The notes under the pieces are model-generated. The model saw nothing but the letters and a program-made list of their open reading frames with translations. It made no database searches and was not told the DNA's origin. The position numbers and the translations under genes are program-made. From positions 62,001 to 126,000 of the forward strand of contig JBBHKE010001424.1 of the NCBI GenBank assembly GCA_037447655.1: 64,000 bases of DNA, given 5' to 3'. Shown here piece by piece: positions 37,125-48,669 of this stretch. The stretch is from Zygnema cylindricum (lineage: Eukaryota > Streptophyta > Zygnematophyceae > Zygnematales > Zygnemataceae). Every line of letters begins with the position of its first letter. The first letter of the stretch is position 1.

Positions 37125-37641
37125 TGTTGATATTTGAGTATTTTATAGGTCTGTATTAGGATAGAAAAAGAGCTGAGGCGGTCTGCCTCTAACTCCCCTT
37201 TCCAAGCCCCCATACTTGTCGTAGTCACTGAAGGCTGGATAGGGAGCTAGAGCCATGGCTGCCTAGGCTCTCTAGAGAAGACAGGGGGTAAATTATGTAG
37301 TCTTACCAAAAGTTGGTTGACGGACCAGGAATTGATCCTGGTACCTACCGTCCATCAATCCGCGTTAGCCGTTAGCTCTAGCCGTTATGTCTAGAACAGA
37401 TATTACGACATATAGGGTTTGACAAATATATAAATCGTTATATGTAGATTAATCCGTTTAACGGCTAATAGATACTTAGTACATAGATACAGTTTAGTTT
37501 AGTACGAAGTACGGAATGGGGGCAAAACGGATACCACGCATTTGTTTCGATAGCGAAACAAATACCGCGCATTTGTTTCGACAGCGAAACAAATACCGCG
37601 CATTTGTTTCGATAGCGAAACAAATACCGCGCGTCGAATTT
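37125..37641 (+). mobile_element. family B LTR, broken by assembly gap
   Basis: Begins TGTTGATATTTG exactly where A2 integrase stops, and matches 5730-6060 and 7080-7140. The 3' part is lost at the gap. It contains a tRNA-T-arm-like stem (ACCAGGAattgaTCCTGGT) near 37330 and three hairpin repeats at its end. Confidence 0.75.
37538..37630. repeat. three 31-bp hairpin repeats next to a sequence gap
   Basis: Units start at 37538, 37569 and 37600. Each holds TTTGTTTCG-(ATAG/ACAG)-CGAAACAAA, a 9-bp stem with a 4-nt loop. The older LTR copy near 7108 has only one unit. Confidence 0.88.
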
Positions 37642-37651
37642 NNNNNNNNNN
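37642..37651. other. 10-N assembly gap
   Basis: Ten N bases join the family B LTR to a family A-like LTR lacking its first ~90 bp. True length and content are unknown. Confidence 0.99.
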
Positions 37652-38590
37652 TTTATTATTAGTTCTCTCTTCCCACCATACTTGTCGTAGTCACTGAGGG
37701 ATAGAGAGGGTGGCTGAGCCATGGCTGTCCTAGCTTAAGCAGGCAGGGCTAAAGAGTGACTTATGTCACTCTCAACAAAAGGTTGAGTCCGGCAGGACTC
37801 GAACCTCAGACTGGCAGAGCACGGCTTAGCCGTTAACTCTAACTAGTCTTTCATAGGAGTCCGTTGAGATACATTAGGTTTGATTATTATTTTTACAATG
37901 TTACATGTATGATTTCAATTAACTGAATTAGAAACGGACGAACATGGAACGAAGTATTACATAGTGCGAACATTATCTCGCACGAAAACAAATGAATCGG
38001 ACATTTGTTTTGACGGCGGACATTTAATATTGAATCTAATCCGACGGCGTACATCAATGTCGCGATTGCGAAATGGTCACATTTGGCGTTTATGGACGTG
38101 GCGTGACGTGGCGCCACGCGGAGGGATGACATTTGGTAGCAGGAATTCTGGCGAACATAAGGACAAGTGAAAAGTGGACACGCGTCCACTTAATGGCGTT
38201 GCAGTACATGGGCCGTACAGAAAGTACATCGGCTATAGTACTTTTCTGTACCCCACAGTGATCTGATTGGTTCGTACTTCAATAGATAGGGGTTGTGAGA
38301 GAGATCTAGGACTTAAATAATATTGGTAGATAGGAACCTCTCTCCTTTTGAGAGTTTGTATAAACTTGGCATTTTTGCCGACTCATAGCTTATCGGCTTG
38401 TTGGCCGTTTTCAGTAATTCTTTTTGCTACGGACTCAAAGGGGTCCAGGCTGCACAAGGGTGCAGTCAAATTGTCAGTGTGACTTTTTGGGTAGCAGTGG
38501 TTGTGGTTTGAAGTGGGTTAGTTAAATACTATCTAGATGCTTCCTGTATTCTGTAGTCCAATGGAGGACACAGAATTGCAATGTCACTTT
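37652..38590 (+). mobile_element. family A-like LTR, 5' end missing
   Basis: Aligns with 28915-29834 (CCACCATACTTGTCGTAGTCACTGAGGG region through GGAGGACACAGAATTGCA) at lower identity than A1/A2. It is followed by unrelated DNA, so it is a solo or truncated LTR. Confidence 0.8.
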
Positions 38591-38599
38591 TTAGCATCA

Positions 38600-41500
38600 C
38601 TGCCCGGGCGTGAAAGATAAAGGCCCGGTGGTTTTCCGCTTGTGGTCTTTCTGGCTCATTTTCTGCCTGTCTCTCCTCAGATCCGAGGTTGAGGAGCGAA
38701 GTTATCTACGACCATCTCCCACTCCCACATTCCACGCTTCGTGCCGGAAGCTGCTTGCACGGAGGGCATTTGGGGGTTCTAAATCCCAGCCCCTTAAATC
38801 ATCGTCGTTAGCACCCGCTGTGCTTTGAAGTTCAAGCTCCGCTAGCTTTTGTAGTAACTCCTGTTTTTGTCTTTAGATTCGTTGCGCTGTTGTCAGGGGA
38901 GCAGGCTTAGAAGACGATCCTAAACGGAGTGCAGCTAATTCCCCAGCCATGGCGGCCATTTGCTGACTCTGCTGTTGGATTATGATCTCCGGTGTAAGTC
39001 TTGCTAGAGCAAAAGATGCGTGTTCCGGAGTTTCAGGTGTAGGCAGCCCTGGGCGCCCCCAAGGGTAAAGAAGTTGTAGGGGAAGATGGTTAGCGTCAGT
39101 TTCTCCTCCCCCCGTTAACAGAGCGAATTACATCTTTTCTTTTGGAATTTCGTTCCTCAGGAAACATTGCCCCTCCTTGTGCCCCATAAAACCACAGGCC
39201 TCGCACTTGTAGCCCTTCGTGGTATACTTCCTCTGGATCTCGTTGGAGATCTGGGCGTCGTCAAACTTTGGCAGTTTGATTTGCCGCAATTGAAACTGGG
39301 ACATTTTCGAAGTTTCGCTCCGGGTAGTGGGGCGATAATTTTCCTTTGTGACCGGTGTCTTCTCCCCCCCCTGCTCCTTTAAGACGTTCTTGCTGCTGCC
39401 TCTGGCCTCTTTCTGAACGCTCTACTTCCTATTCCTTCAGCTTGAGGGCTAGCTTCGGTTTGAGTTTCCTGCTGCAGCGTTTCCATCCATGTCCCGGTTG
39501 TTGACAATTTAGGCAATTAAACAGAATTACCCGATCGTCTGCCCCCATTGCAGGTTCGGGCCTGCTGTCTGCAGCTTGCTTCCCTTTAAGCTTCCGCAAA
39601 GCTTGAAGTTCCACTTGTTTTTCCCCACTTAAGGAAGTTTCCCCTGCGAATCTTGCAAAATTCGCTCTGGCCTTGCCGGTGACGGCCTTTTCCCTTGCCT
39701 CACTGTGAACAACGTGGTCGTATAACTTCATTGCCGCCAGTGAGATGTCTTTGGCAGAGGGGTTTATGTCTTAGATTGCTTGTCTGGCAATCCAATTGTC
39801 CAAGGTAGTCTGCCCTGTCGGTCTGAAGGAATTACGGACAGCTATAATATACTTTGTGGCCATTGCAGGAAGGTCAATGGTTGACAGCTTTGTTTTTTTG
39901 GCAAAGGCTTGAAAGACGGTTGAAGAGAGTCTGGGGAGTCTCGTTTTTCAAACATCAGAATTCCGTGAATTCCTTGATTGCTGATTCATTCCTCTCAGTG
40001 TAGAGGAGTCTCCAGATAATAAAAAGGGTAGTGCAAGGGTTGGGGTTGGCCACCATGCGAGTTGCTGCCCGGGCTTCCTGGATAGCCTGCAGCTGGTTAA
40101 CATAGGCACTTCCTTGCGCCTGTAGTTTCATGTCCTGTGTAAATGTAGGAGTCACAGGGGTCACTGCCGCCGCGGACAAATCAGCCTCAGCTTGCAAAAC
40201 AATTGCCTTAAGGATTGGATCCGAGATCTTGATGCTAAGAGCCATCAAAAGAGGTTGACACTCCTTGTAATCCGCCAACGCCCCTCCCGACTGGAAGTTG
40301 ACCATCATGGGATTAGAGTGGTTTCGAAGTCATCGGGAATGGCTCCTCCCCTGTATTTATTGATTTCTGATTGGGTGAACAATTTCCACAACAACTCGAA
40401 ACCCGAGAAAGCGATCCCCGAGCTGGCTCCCGTAAAGATCGGGATATCCCCCATCTCTTTTTCTTTCTCTGCAGAGTTCGTGAAATGGGAAGAGGAAGGC
40501 CCGGTGGGGCATACAAACTGAGCGGGTGAGATGAATCTAGTATCCTCTTCCTCAGGATCGGAACTAGGTCCCTCTCTGCCAAATGGTGCGGCTCCCTATG
40601 GCGTGGATCCCCCTTCCACTCAGGAAGTACCAGCGCCGGAAAAGATGGTGGGCGGTAGGATGTCCCCCACTACTCCTCTATGTCCAGCGGAAAATTGTGG
40701 ATCCCGGAGAACAAGTGCCACGGATGGAATGTGGAGACGCGGCTTGTTCACAGGCTTTTGGTGGATTGGTGGTGGCGGAGACGGCGAAGGAGATGGAGAC
40801 AAAGACGGCCGAGCCCTTGCAGGAAAAAGTGTCTGTCTCCTGTTTTGCCTCCAAGAGGTCTCAGGAGGTGAGGTTCCAAAGTTGGAGGAAGGGGAGCATT
40901 GGTGAGGCGGGAAATAGGCGGGTACGTTGTGTCGGTAGGGTAACACCGACGGACCAGGCGACCCACGGACTGCTGCAGCAGGAGAAACGGATGGCGAAGG
41001 AGAGGGATCTGGACAGTCCCGGGGTTCTGTGGTGTGTTCCAGGGAGTGAGAGGAATAAGGTGGAGGTGCAAAAGATGAGGGCTCCGGGGATTTTCTGGGA
41101 GAAATGTGAGGAGGTTTCGGAGTCCTCAAGGGGATGTGAATCCTCTTGTCAGGTCGTAACTCCACTAGAGCCTCCATAGCAGTAGACACCTCCACCGAGA
41201 CAAAGGTAGTCTCTCTCCGAAGAGCCGAAGCGCTTCCAGAAGGTAGATCTGCACCCAAACCCTCCACATTAGGTCCTCTGTTTTCCCCCCCTTTCCGCGG
41301 AAAGAGAGGCTCTTGGCTTGGCTCTGAAGAAGGCATTTCAAGCTGAGTACTGGCAAGAGGAGAAGTCCCCTCTGCTGAGGTAGGAGGAATCTTCCCGCTA
41401 AGAATCCCACTTGTCCTAGGCCGAGCTTCCCTAATGAGCATCAATTCCTGTTCCCATGCCTTTCGCCTCTCTTCCTGTAAGGCCTCCCAATCTAACGTGA

Positions 41501-42536
41501 CGGGTCCGGCCCTCGCCGCAGCCTGTCCTTGGGATTTCAGAACCTCCACTAGTTCCTTGGCATTTTCCACTACTTTGGTAAGATCCGCTATCTCGATTCT
41601 CGGAATTTTAGGATCATTAGGTATGGTACGCCACCATCCTTCGGACAAATCTTCGGGTCCCGTACCCGGAACCTTGAGATCGGTAGGTCTAGATCTCCAG
41701 AGCCCTTCGGCGGGGCGGACACGAGTTGTGTTGGGAGCAGGTTTCACGGTGGAGGGTGGAATAGGAGTCGGGGACGTCTCCTCCTTGGGGAAAGGTGGAA
41801 ATCTCCCCTTGATGTCACGGTGGTCAAACTTCTTTCCCCTCACTGGATTTCGTGCGCCCCTCTCGATACCCCCTTCTCCTAGACGAGGCCGAGAAGAGGT
41901 ACCTTCCCGGGTAGGTCGGCTGGCTCCGGTGTCCTAAGAGGAAGATGGGGGAGGGCGAGAATAGGGAGCTCTCTGGGACCGGTCTGGCACCGACTGTGAA
42001 GAGCTGCTCTCCGAAAAACTGATCAAAATCTCCACCACCCCTGCGACGGGTCTAACCACTCTGACTCGATCTGTCCGCGCCACTCTCTATACCAACTCCT
42101 TCTTCACCTTGAGCTCATGGAGGTCGTGAAGGACAAGGAGTTCCTTACGCCCTCGTCGACGTGTGTCCGTCAAAACAACGGGGTCAATCAGGATCTCGGC
42201 CCGGGGAATCTTAGATCGGGTATGTAGCCCGACCTCAGGAAGAGGGCCCACATGGGGCTCCCTCTGTGCTTGCCTATTTGGCCGAGCCCTGGGAAACTCC
42301 CTATTCCTCTCCTCAGCATGGACCTTGGCGGCTTCTGCCAAATAAGGGTAATGTTTGGGAGTCAGACTGGGAGGTGGAGGAGGAGGAGAACCACTAGACG
42401 GTTCCTTGGCTGGCGATCCAAAAACAGTCTCCATGGGCTCCGACTCCTCGGACCTCAAAGATTTCCTTTCCGGCATGGGACTCTCCGGTCGACCTTGCTC
42501 TCCGGATCCGTTATCCGGAGTCTCTCCTCCCCCCAT
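38600..42536 (-). pseudogene. large retroelement gag with two CCHC zinc knuckles
   Basis: Minus-strand coding remnants run in order 42536 to 38600. First is a Pro/Ser/Glu-rich N-terminal region: one frame from 42536 to about 40600, with stops near 42087 and 41938. A capsid-like part follows (GDIPIFTGASS, LLWKLFTQSEINKYRGGAIP near 40400; MMVNFQSGGALADYKECQPL at 40308). Then come a CCHC knuckle CLNCQQPGHGWKRC (about 39510-39470) and a second one, CEACGFMGHKEGQC (about 39210-39165), some 90 residues later. Frames change near 40600, 39955 and 39430. A Gln-rich tail follows. Probably Ty3/gypsy-like gag. Protease and pol are not found on this strand. LTRs were not identified. Confidence 0.75.
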
Positions 42537-42539
42537 GCT

Positions 42540-43830
42540 GACAGAGGTGTAGGGGGAAAGAGTGGGGAACAGAACTAAAGCTCGCTTCCAAAAAGAGGGC
42601 TTCCAAAGTGAAAGCTCCCATCCCCTCTAATCCCAGAAGACAGGTTGCTTTTCAGTACTGTGCTGTATCCACAAGAAGTCTATAGCATTTCTTCCCTCAA
42701 AACCCACTGTTTCGAGACAAGGAAGTTGCAGTTTTACTCCGGGAGGTTCACGCCAAAGCAAAGAAACTACAAGCGAATACACAAATGCACTACCACGTGG
42801 ACATATAGGAATAAATAAGAATAACTGTTTCAGATTTAACAATATCACCTTGACCACAGAAATAAAATATAAGATGGAAGATATAAAGATGGCGGAGCAA
42901 GCTTAACATACCCCGGCAATTTACGATGACAATGAGAAAAGGCGATCTCTCTCCCAATGGCTGTGTAAATAGGTATGATACTCCTTCAACCCTCGGTGTC
43001 CGCAGCTCGAAACCGACTAGACTCTTCTCAGTTTCAAGCAGCGATAAATCAAAAAATCACCCAAAAGGGAAGATAATGCCAATTACCAGCCCGAACTATG
43101 ATTCCCACAATGGACAGATCCAAAACAAAGATGGCAATAAATCAAAACAAAACAAAGATTCTTCCAAAAGAAGGTTTGTTGGATTTTTTGAGGGTTTTCA
43201 CAGGAGACAGTACTGAAAAGCAACCTGTCTCCTTCGACCCTAAGTGCATTATACATCAAAGTTTGTCATATTGCAAGTCCGAAAGTCAAAGCTACGCTAT
43301 TAACCAATGAGCGGCAAGCAGCTGTAATTGAACTGACACAAGACAAATTAAACCGTACTACACTCGGGGCAAACAGTTGTGCTCAAGACTGCGGCTAGAT
43401 CCGCGGCCGGAAGTATTTATTCGGTCCACAATTATAAGACAAAATCCTCAAAATGACACTAATTTGCCAGACTTTGACCTAACATAATAAATGGACGAAA
43501 ATTCAGCTGAGACTCAACTCAATTTCTACTGACGGCTACCAGCATAATATAAATGCAAATCCGAAAAGTTACGTGGCAATCCACAATGTACCCCCCAAAG
43601 GGGCTGGTGGCAAATGTTTCCTTGTAACGGAATCGCAATCTTTGAGACGGTAGAACTTTGTCATCCGGCCTCCGTTTGGCGCCAAATAAAGTGTTTTCCG
43701 CTCAGTGTAGGAAATACAAGGATCTCGTCTGACTTGGTGCACTCACTCTTCCGTACTCTGAAGACCGTATAGAGTAAAAAGGGCCCGGAATTCCTTGGTG
43801 ATATAAAGGTATGCCTGAAAAGCACCTAAG
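42540..43830. other. spacer between opposed retroelement remnants, with a 24-bp inverted repeat
   Basis: No gene recognised. A perfect 24-bp sequence containing CAGGTTGCTTTTCAGTACTG lies at 42638-42661 and inverted at 43207-43230. Confidence 0.5.
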
Positions 43831-43835
43831 CTTTA

Positions 43836-45792
43836 CATGACCTCATCATTGTCTCCGCTACTATCGAAGAGCACGCAACTCACATCGAATGGGTATTGAC
43901 TGAATTAATAAAGGTTGGATTAAAGTGTCATCCCGCAAAATGCACCTTTGGATCCGAGGGAGTGCCTTTCCTTGGCCATTTTATCTTGGCTGAGGGGATC
44001 ACTCCTCTCGAAGCAAAGGTAGAGGCAATCAGTAAATTGCCGGCTCCAACAGACCTCACAAGTCTGCGAGCCTTTCTTGGACTTGCTAATTATTATCGTA
44101 GGTTCGTATCTAATTTCAGTACCATCGCATCTCCGTTAAACGACCTCCTCAAGAAGGAAGTTGCCTTCATATAGGGTCCCGATCAGATTTCCGCATTTCA
44201 AAAATTAAAAATCGCCTTATCTAGTGCTCCGATTCTCCATCCCCCTAATCAACAACTCCTTTTTTGTCTCCAAACAGATTTTGGAAAACCCGGACTCGCT
44301 GCCATTCTGACACAAAGAGAGTTGAGCGAAGAGGATTATGTAGTTGCTTACGCGAGTAGAAGCAATAATCGTGTTGAATCGAATTATAGTAGTTACGAAG
44401 GGGAATGCCTAGCTGCGGTTTGGGGAGTCGTTCACTTCCGCCATTTTTTGTACGGAAAGCCTTTCACACTTCTAATTGACCATCAACCCTTACATTGGCT
44501 AATGACTAACAATAAGCTTTTCGGGATGCTAGCCCGATGGGCTTTCATTTTGCAAGAATATGACGTTGAAATAATCCACCGACCCGGTCTGCTTAGTCTT
44601 AACGCGGACGGAATTTCTCGAAATCCTTTCCCCCGAACGATGGATAACAGAGTTCGACAGGATATCGATGATGACGATGTTCTCGCCATGTTAGTGGGTT
44701 ATTATCTTACTTACTGTCTGGCCTCTATTCTGAACCCTCGTCCCGCCACAGATCCTTGGCGTGATGGGCCTCTCATTCTTTTCCTATCCTCTTAGACCTT
44801 CAGGTCCAGCACCACCTCTAACGAAGAAGATAGAGTGAAAAAGGGAGCCAAAAATTACCTTTGGCTCGGGGGATATCTGGTTCGGTTGCTGGTAGACGGA
44901 AGCCATAGACACGTCCCTCGTCCTAGGGAGCGGCTTTCTCTAATTGAGCAAATTCACACCGAGCTTGGTCACTACGTTGTTAAGCGGACGTAAAGCCTAG
45001 TTCATGCACGGTATTGGTGGTCAAGAATGCCAGCCGATGTTGCTGCTATTCTACACAACTGTGCCACCTGTGACCGTCTACGAACTTCTTTCTCTAGCCG
45101 GCATACTAATCTCCAACCTCTACCCATTAGGGGTTTATTCTATCGATGGTCGGTCGATCTGGCCGGACCTTTTCCCATCTCACGTAGAGGAAAACAATAC
45201 TGATTATGATCGAGAATTTCAGTAAGTGGGTAGAAGTCATAGTTCTGCCTCACAAGACAACAAAGTTGACTACCGCCGCCTTTAAGGAACATGTCCTTAT
45301 GAGATACGGTGCCCCAGTCGAGGTCCTTACGGATCTAGGTACGGAATTTCGGGGAGAATTTCAAGAGATGCTTGATGAGGCTCTCATCGATCATCGTCGT
45401 ACTAGTCGCGATCACCCTCAAGTCGATGGCCTGGCTGAACGGGCAGTCCACACATTTAAGTGTGCCTTGCGTAAGCATTGCTTAGGAAAACACATTTCGG
45501 TGTGGGACGAGTCCCTCGGCTACAAACCATGGGATATCGCATGTCAATTCAAGCTAGTCTCGCTAATTTCAGCCCGTATTATGTTTTATTTGGGCGGCAA
45601 CCGTTGCTCGGTCGCAATATTCAGAAAGCTACAAGCTTTCCACTTTCACTGATGTCTAACACCATTTTTTTGGAAGAACTTACACGTCGTGCTTTGCATT
45701 TTGCTCGTGAAATGCCCATGACTTTTGATATCCTGCATATTGCCTAGCATCGGGACACACTTTAGTTTGCCACCACTCGAAGCGGCAGTTAC
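43836..45792 (+). pseudogene. Ty3/gypsy pol: RT C-terminus, RNase H, integrase
   Basis: It begins at the end of the RT catalytic motif (the Y-x-D-D site near 43836 has lost bases, then DLIIVS). The RT thumb follows (GLKCHPAKCTFG, FLGLANYYRRFVSNFSTIAS), then RNase H (AYASRSNNRVESNYSSYEGE, LIDHQPLHWL). The integrase zinc site follows with H-x3-H (HTELGH...VHARYWW) and C-x2-C (CATC) near 44955-45070. The integrase core has WSVDLAGPFP (45155), LTDLGTEF (45328) and DGLAERAV (45425). Frame 0 is open from 43850 to about 45200 apart from stops near 44175, 44793 and 44991. There is a shift near 45200 and more after 45470. No long ORF, so inactive. Confidence 0.9.
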
Positions 45793-46272
45793 ATGCCGCA
45801 ACAGAAGCCTTATCGGGTGGAAGACTATGTTTATATTCGCAGGCAATCTTTCGACACTTTGGACACTAATGTTCTTGCACACATCTTACAGATCATCGAG
45901 GTGGATCCGAACGGAATGTTGGGATTGCAAAGAGCGGCCACGCAGACATTTTGGGAGCACTCCAATAATTGTGCTCCATGTTATTTCCCAGATTTGTCCC
46001 AGGATATGGATCCTATGCGGATGCCGATTACGGAGGCGACAGCATGTACCTTTTGTCATCGATCGGACGGGGAAACTACCATGTTACTTTGTGATCATTG
46101 CAATCAGGGGTTTCACATGGAGTGTTTGGTGCCACCATTATTGGAAGTTTCGGATGGTCACTGGTTTTGCCACGGATGTCGCGAGCTTCCGATTAAGTTG
46201 GCCAGCTCCTTTGCCGGCTTAAGAGCTGCGGGGGGAATAAACCGACCTAACCCTAACCAGCTAAGTCGTTGA
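45793..46272 (+). pseudogene. gypsy integrase C-terminus fused to a PHD finger
   Basis: A 159-codon ORF in the third frame of the same element. Residues 7-60 fit the integrase C-terminal barrel (RVEDYVYIRRQ, HILQIIEVDPNGMLGLQ). NNCAPCYFPDL follows. Residues 85-129 (46045-46179) form a C4HC3 PHD finger: C85, C88, C100, C103, H108, C111, C126 and C129, with MLLCDHCNQGFHMECL and the GHWFCHGC end. PHD fingers read histone H3 tails, so by inference this could steer integration to marked chromatin, the role chromodomains play in chromoviruses. The start Met is only an ORF start. The natural protein is the end of a pol polyprotein. Confidence 0.88.
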
Positions 46273-46530
46273 CCTTTCTTTTTCTTCCACTTTGCCTGTT
46301 GTTGTATTTATCCATTTTTACTTTTATGTCTTATTTCATTTACAATATCTTTTCATCATTTGGGTTTAAGTGGAGCACAGGTGATAATATAGCATGCATC
46401 TCACGTTATCGGACACATGCATGAGAGTTGTCATGCCGCATCTCGTCGGCCATTTTAATTGTTTATATTTAGGTTTTAAGATGGGCAATCGCTACACTAA
46501 TTTGCATTCGGGTGTATTTGGGTTTCGCAG

Positions 46531-46760
46531 GGCCGTACATACTTACGTTGGCTGTAATTTCCGCCGACAGCGAGTTTGACCGTACAACATACATCTCCCG
46601 TGATTTCTGTCGACAATGGATTTTGCCATTTCATGTCGACCGTACAACATATATTTTGCGCGATTTCCGCCGACGATGGATTCGATCATTTAACGTCAAC
46701 CGTACAAGTTACATTGTCCAAAATTCCTGCGACTACAAATTCGATCGTACCTTCGGTCCT
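46531..46760. repeat. 60-bp tandem repeat, three units plus a partial
   Basis: GACCGTACAACAT starts at 46578 and 46638, and AACCGTACAAGTT at 46698, exactly 60 bp apart. A partial unit begins near 46531. Each includes 'gatttc(t/c)g(t/c)cgac(a/g)atgga'. Confidence 0.8.
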
Positions 46761-48472
46761 ACTGTACCTACTTTCATTCCCCGAAATCCCGGCCGACGAC
46801 AATTTTGAATCATTTCGCGTGAGGGAGCATCTCCGCCGTCGACGCGGATTTATACTCAGTTCGAAATATGCCATCCGGACCGTTGACGCGATGTACAGAC
46901 AACTGTCATTTCTGACAATGCGACGCGATTGGACTATTTTAAGCCGTGAACCATTTGGAGGTTCACGCATTCACATGTAGATAGGAAGGATTTTAATCCG
47001 TAGGTTATAGATGTTGTTACGTAGGGCATGGGATTCCGGCCGCCTATTGGCTGAATCCGAACTAGACGCAATATTTACATTGCACGCTGCAATCCTATTG
47101 GTTCATTTTCGCTAGGCGTAGACGTTGGTACTTAGTTGATTTTAGATCATTTCATGCACACAATTTTCAAGTGCAGGAATTATTATTTTCACTATTGAAG
47201 ATTTTCTGCAATCAGCTTTTCCTTTGTAAAATTGTCCGGACAGCTTAGAGGCGATTTTCTGCCTTAGCGTGAAGCGTCTAGTTTTTATTACATTATCAAT
47301 CTATTGTAAAGCCTTACATATTAATCTATACGGCTTCGACCAAGACCTACACAGTTTCCCTTCAACACTTTTCGTCCGTTTGAGTGGATTCCGATCGCGT
47401 TCTCATAACACAAACTTCTCTTCTCGGCTGTGGCTGAACTTTAATTAGTGTGGAAGTTGCATGTTGAAATATCATTTTGTTATTTTTATTTCTTGTGATT
47501 GTGTATTATTTTTATTTGGCTTATGCGCATCTTTTGAGTTTGGTTATCTCAAACCTCAAAAGTGTTTTGCATATTATCATTTTTAGTTTTTGTTTTTCCT
47601 TCTTGGTTGTTTCTGTTTTGGTTTACTTTTTTTAAGTCGAAATTTAGATTGTCTTCGATAGGATAACTCCTGCAAGGAATATAAATAGACCGTGGGGCCT
47701 AGTGGCCATCCATCGGCTTAGTTAAAGAAGTAAAATAGCAAACGTACTTTTCAATATGCATTGCCAAACATTTTAGTTGCAAATGTTGTCATTGCATTGT
47801 CATTATTACTATTGTTAGTATTGTTACGAGTAGTCTTGTTAATATTGTTATCGTTGTTATCGTGTTTTGTTTGTTATTCTAGTGACACGTGTTTTTGTTT
47901 TTGTACCTATTATTGCTATTGTTGTGTTCTTGTGTTTGCGTGTTGGCTATTGTTATCATTCTTGTTTATATTGTTGTTAGGTTAAGTTAACCTTGTACAA
48001 TATGAGGGTGAGAATTTGGTGATAATTGCCAACAAATTAAAGACAAACTATGGATGGATTCTTGAATCAGGAGCTTACAATCAAATGAGGTTTAAGGAAG
48101 GTTGTTGCTCATAATTAGGAATATAAAATCCTCAAAACAAATACGTGCCTTAGCTTAAAGAATAGCAAAATTGGAAAACTATGAGAAAACCAACAAGGTC
48201 AAAATATAAATCATAAGCAATTCGAGGTTTCCTACAGGGGAAAATTCATACTACTTATAAAAATAAAATAAAAATCTCATTTGAGAGGTTTCTTTATCGA
48301 TACAATAATAGGGCTTGAAACGTTGTAGATTTTATCGGATGATTCCCACTTCCAACTTCCAAAAACATAATTTTCTGAAAAAAAAAAGGGATTTTATGAG
48401 TTGAAAAGTTGTCAGTTTCACAAAAAAAAAGCAAAAAATTGAGTATATTCATCACGTGCTCTTTCATAAAAA

Positions 48473-48540
48473 AGAGGGAGAGAGGGAGGGAGGGAGGGAG
48501 GAACGGAGGAAGGGAGGGGGAGAGGGGGGGAGGGAGAGAA
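48473..48540. repeat. polypurine GGGAGGGA tract
   Basis: About 70 bp of almost pure purine with GGGAGGGA periodicity, just past the last recognised subtilase exon (minus strand). Confidence 0.9.
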
Positions 48541-48669
48541 ATGAGAATCTATAGAAAGTTTTATTCAATGATAGGTTATATAATTGGTCATAGGTTATTT
48601 GGAAAAATACGGTGTGTCTTTTTTGTGTTTTACGAATTGCAATCAATAAAAAATAGAAAGAGAACTTAC

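Larger units (their letters stand above)
46273..48669. other. AT-rich region downstream of the gypsy element
   Basis: Probably includes the element's 3' untranslated region or LTR, but no second LTR copy lies in the window. From 47460 it is T-rich with 'ttattattgtt' low complexity. The final exon of the minus-strand subtilase should lie here, but I could not recognise it. Confidence 0.4.

Noticed and set aside
40583-41937. Plus-strand ORFs of 124-198 codons opposite the gag
   Set aside because: Antisense shadows. The minus strand carries the coherent gag reading with zinc knuckles downstream.
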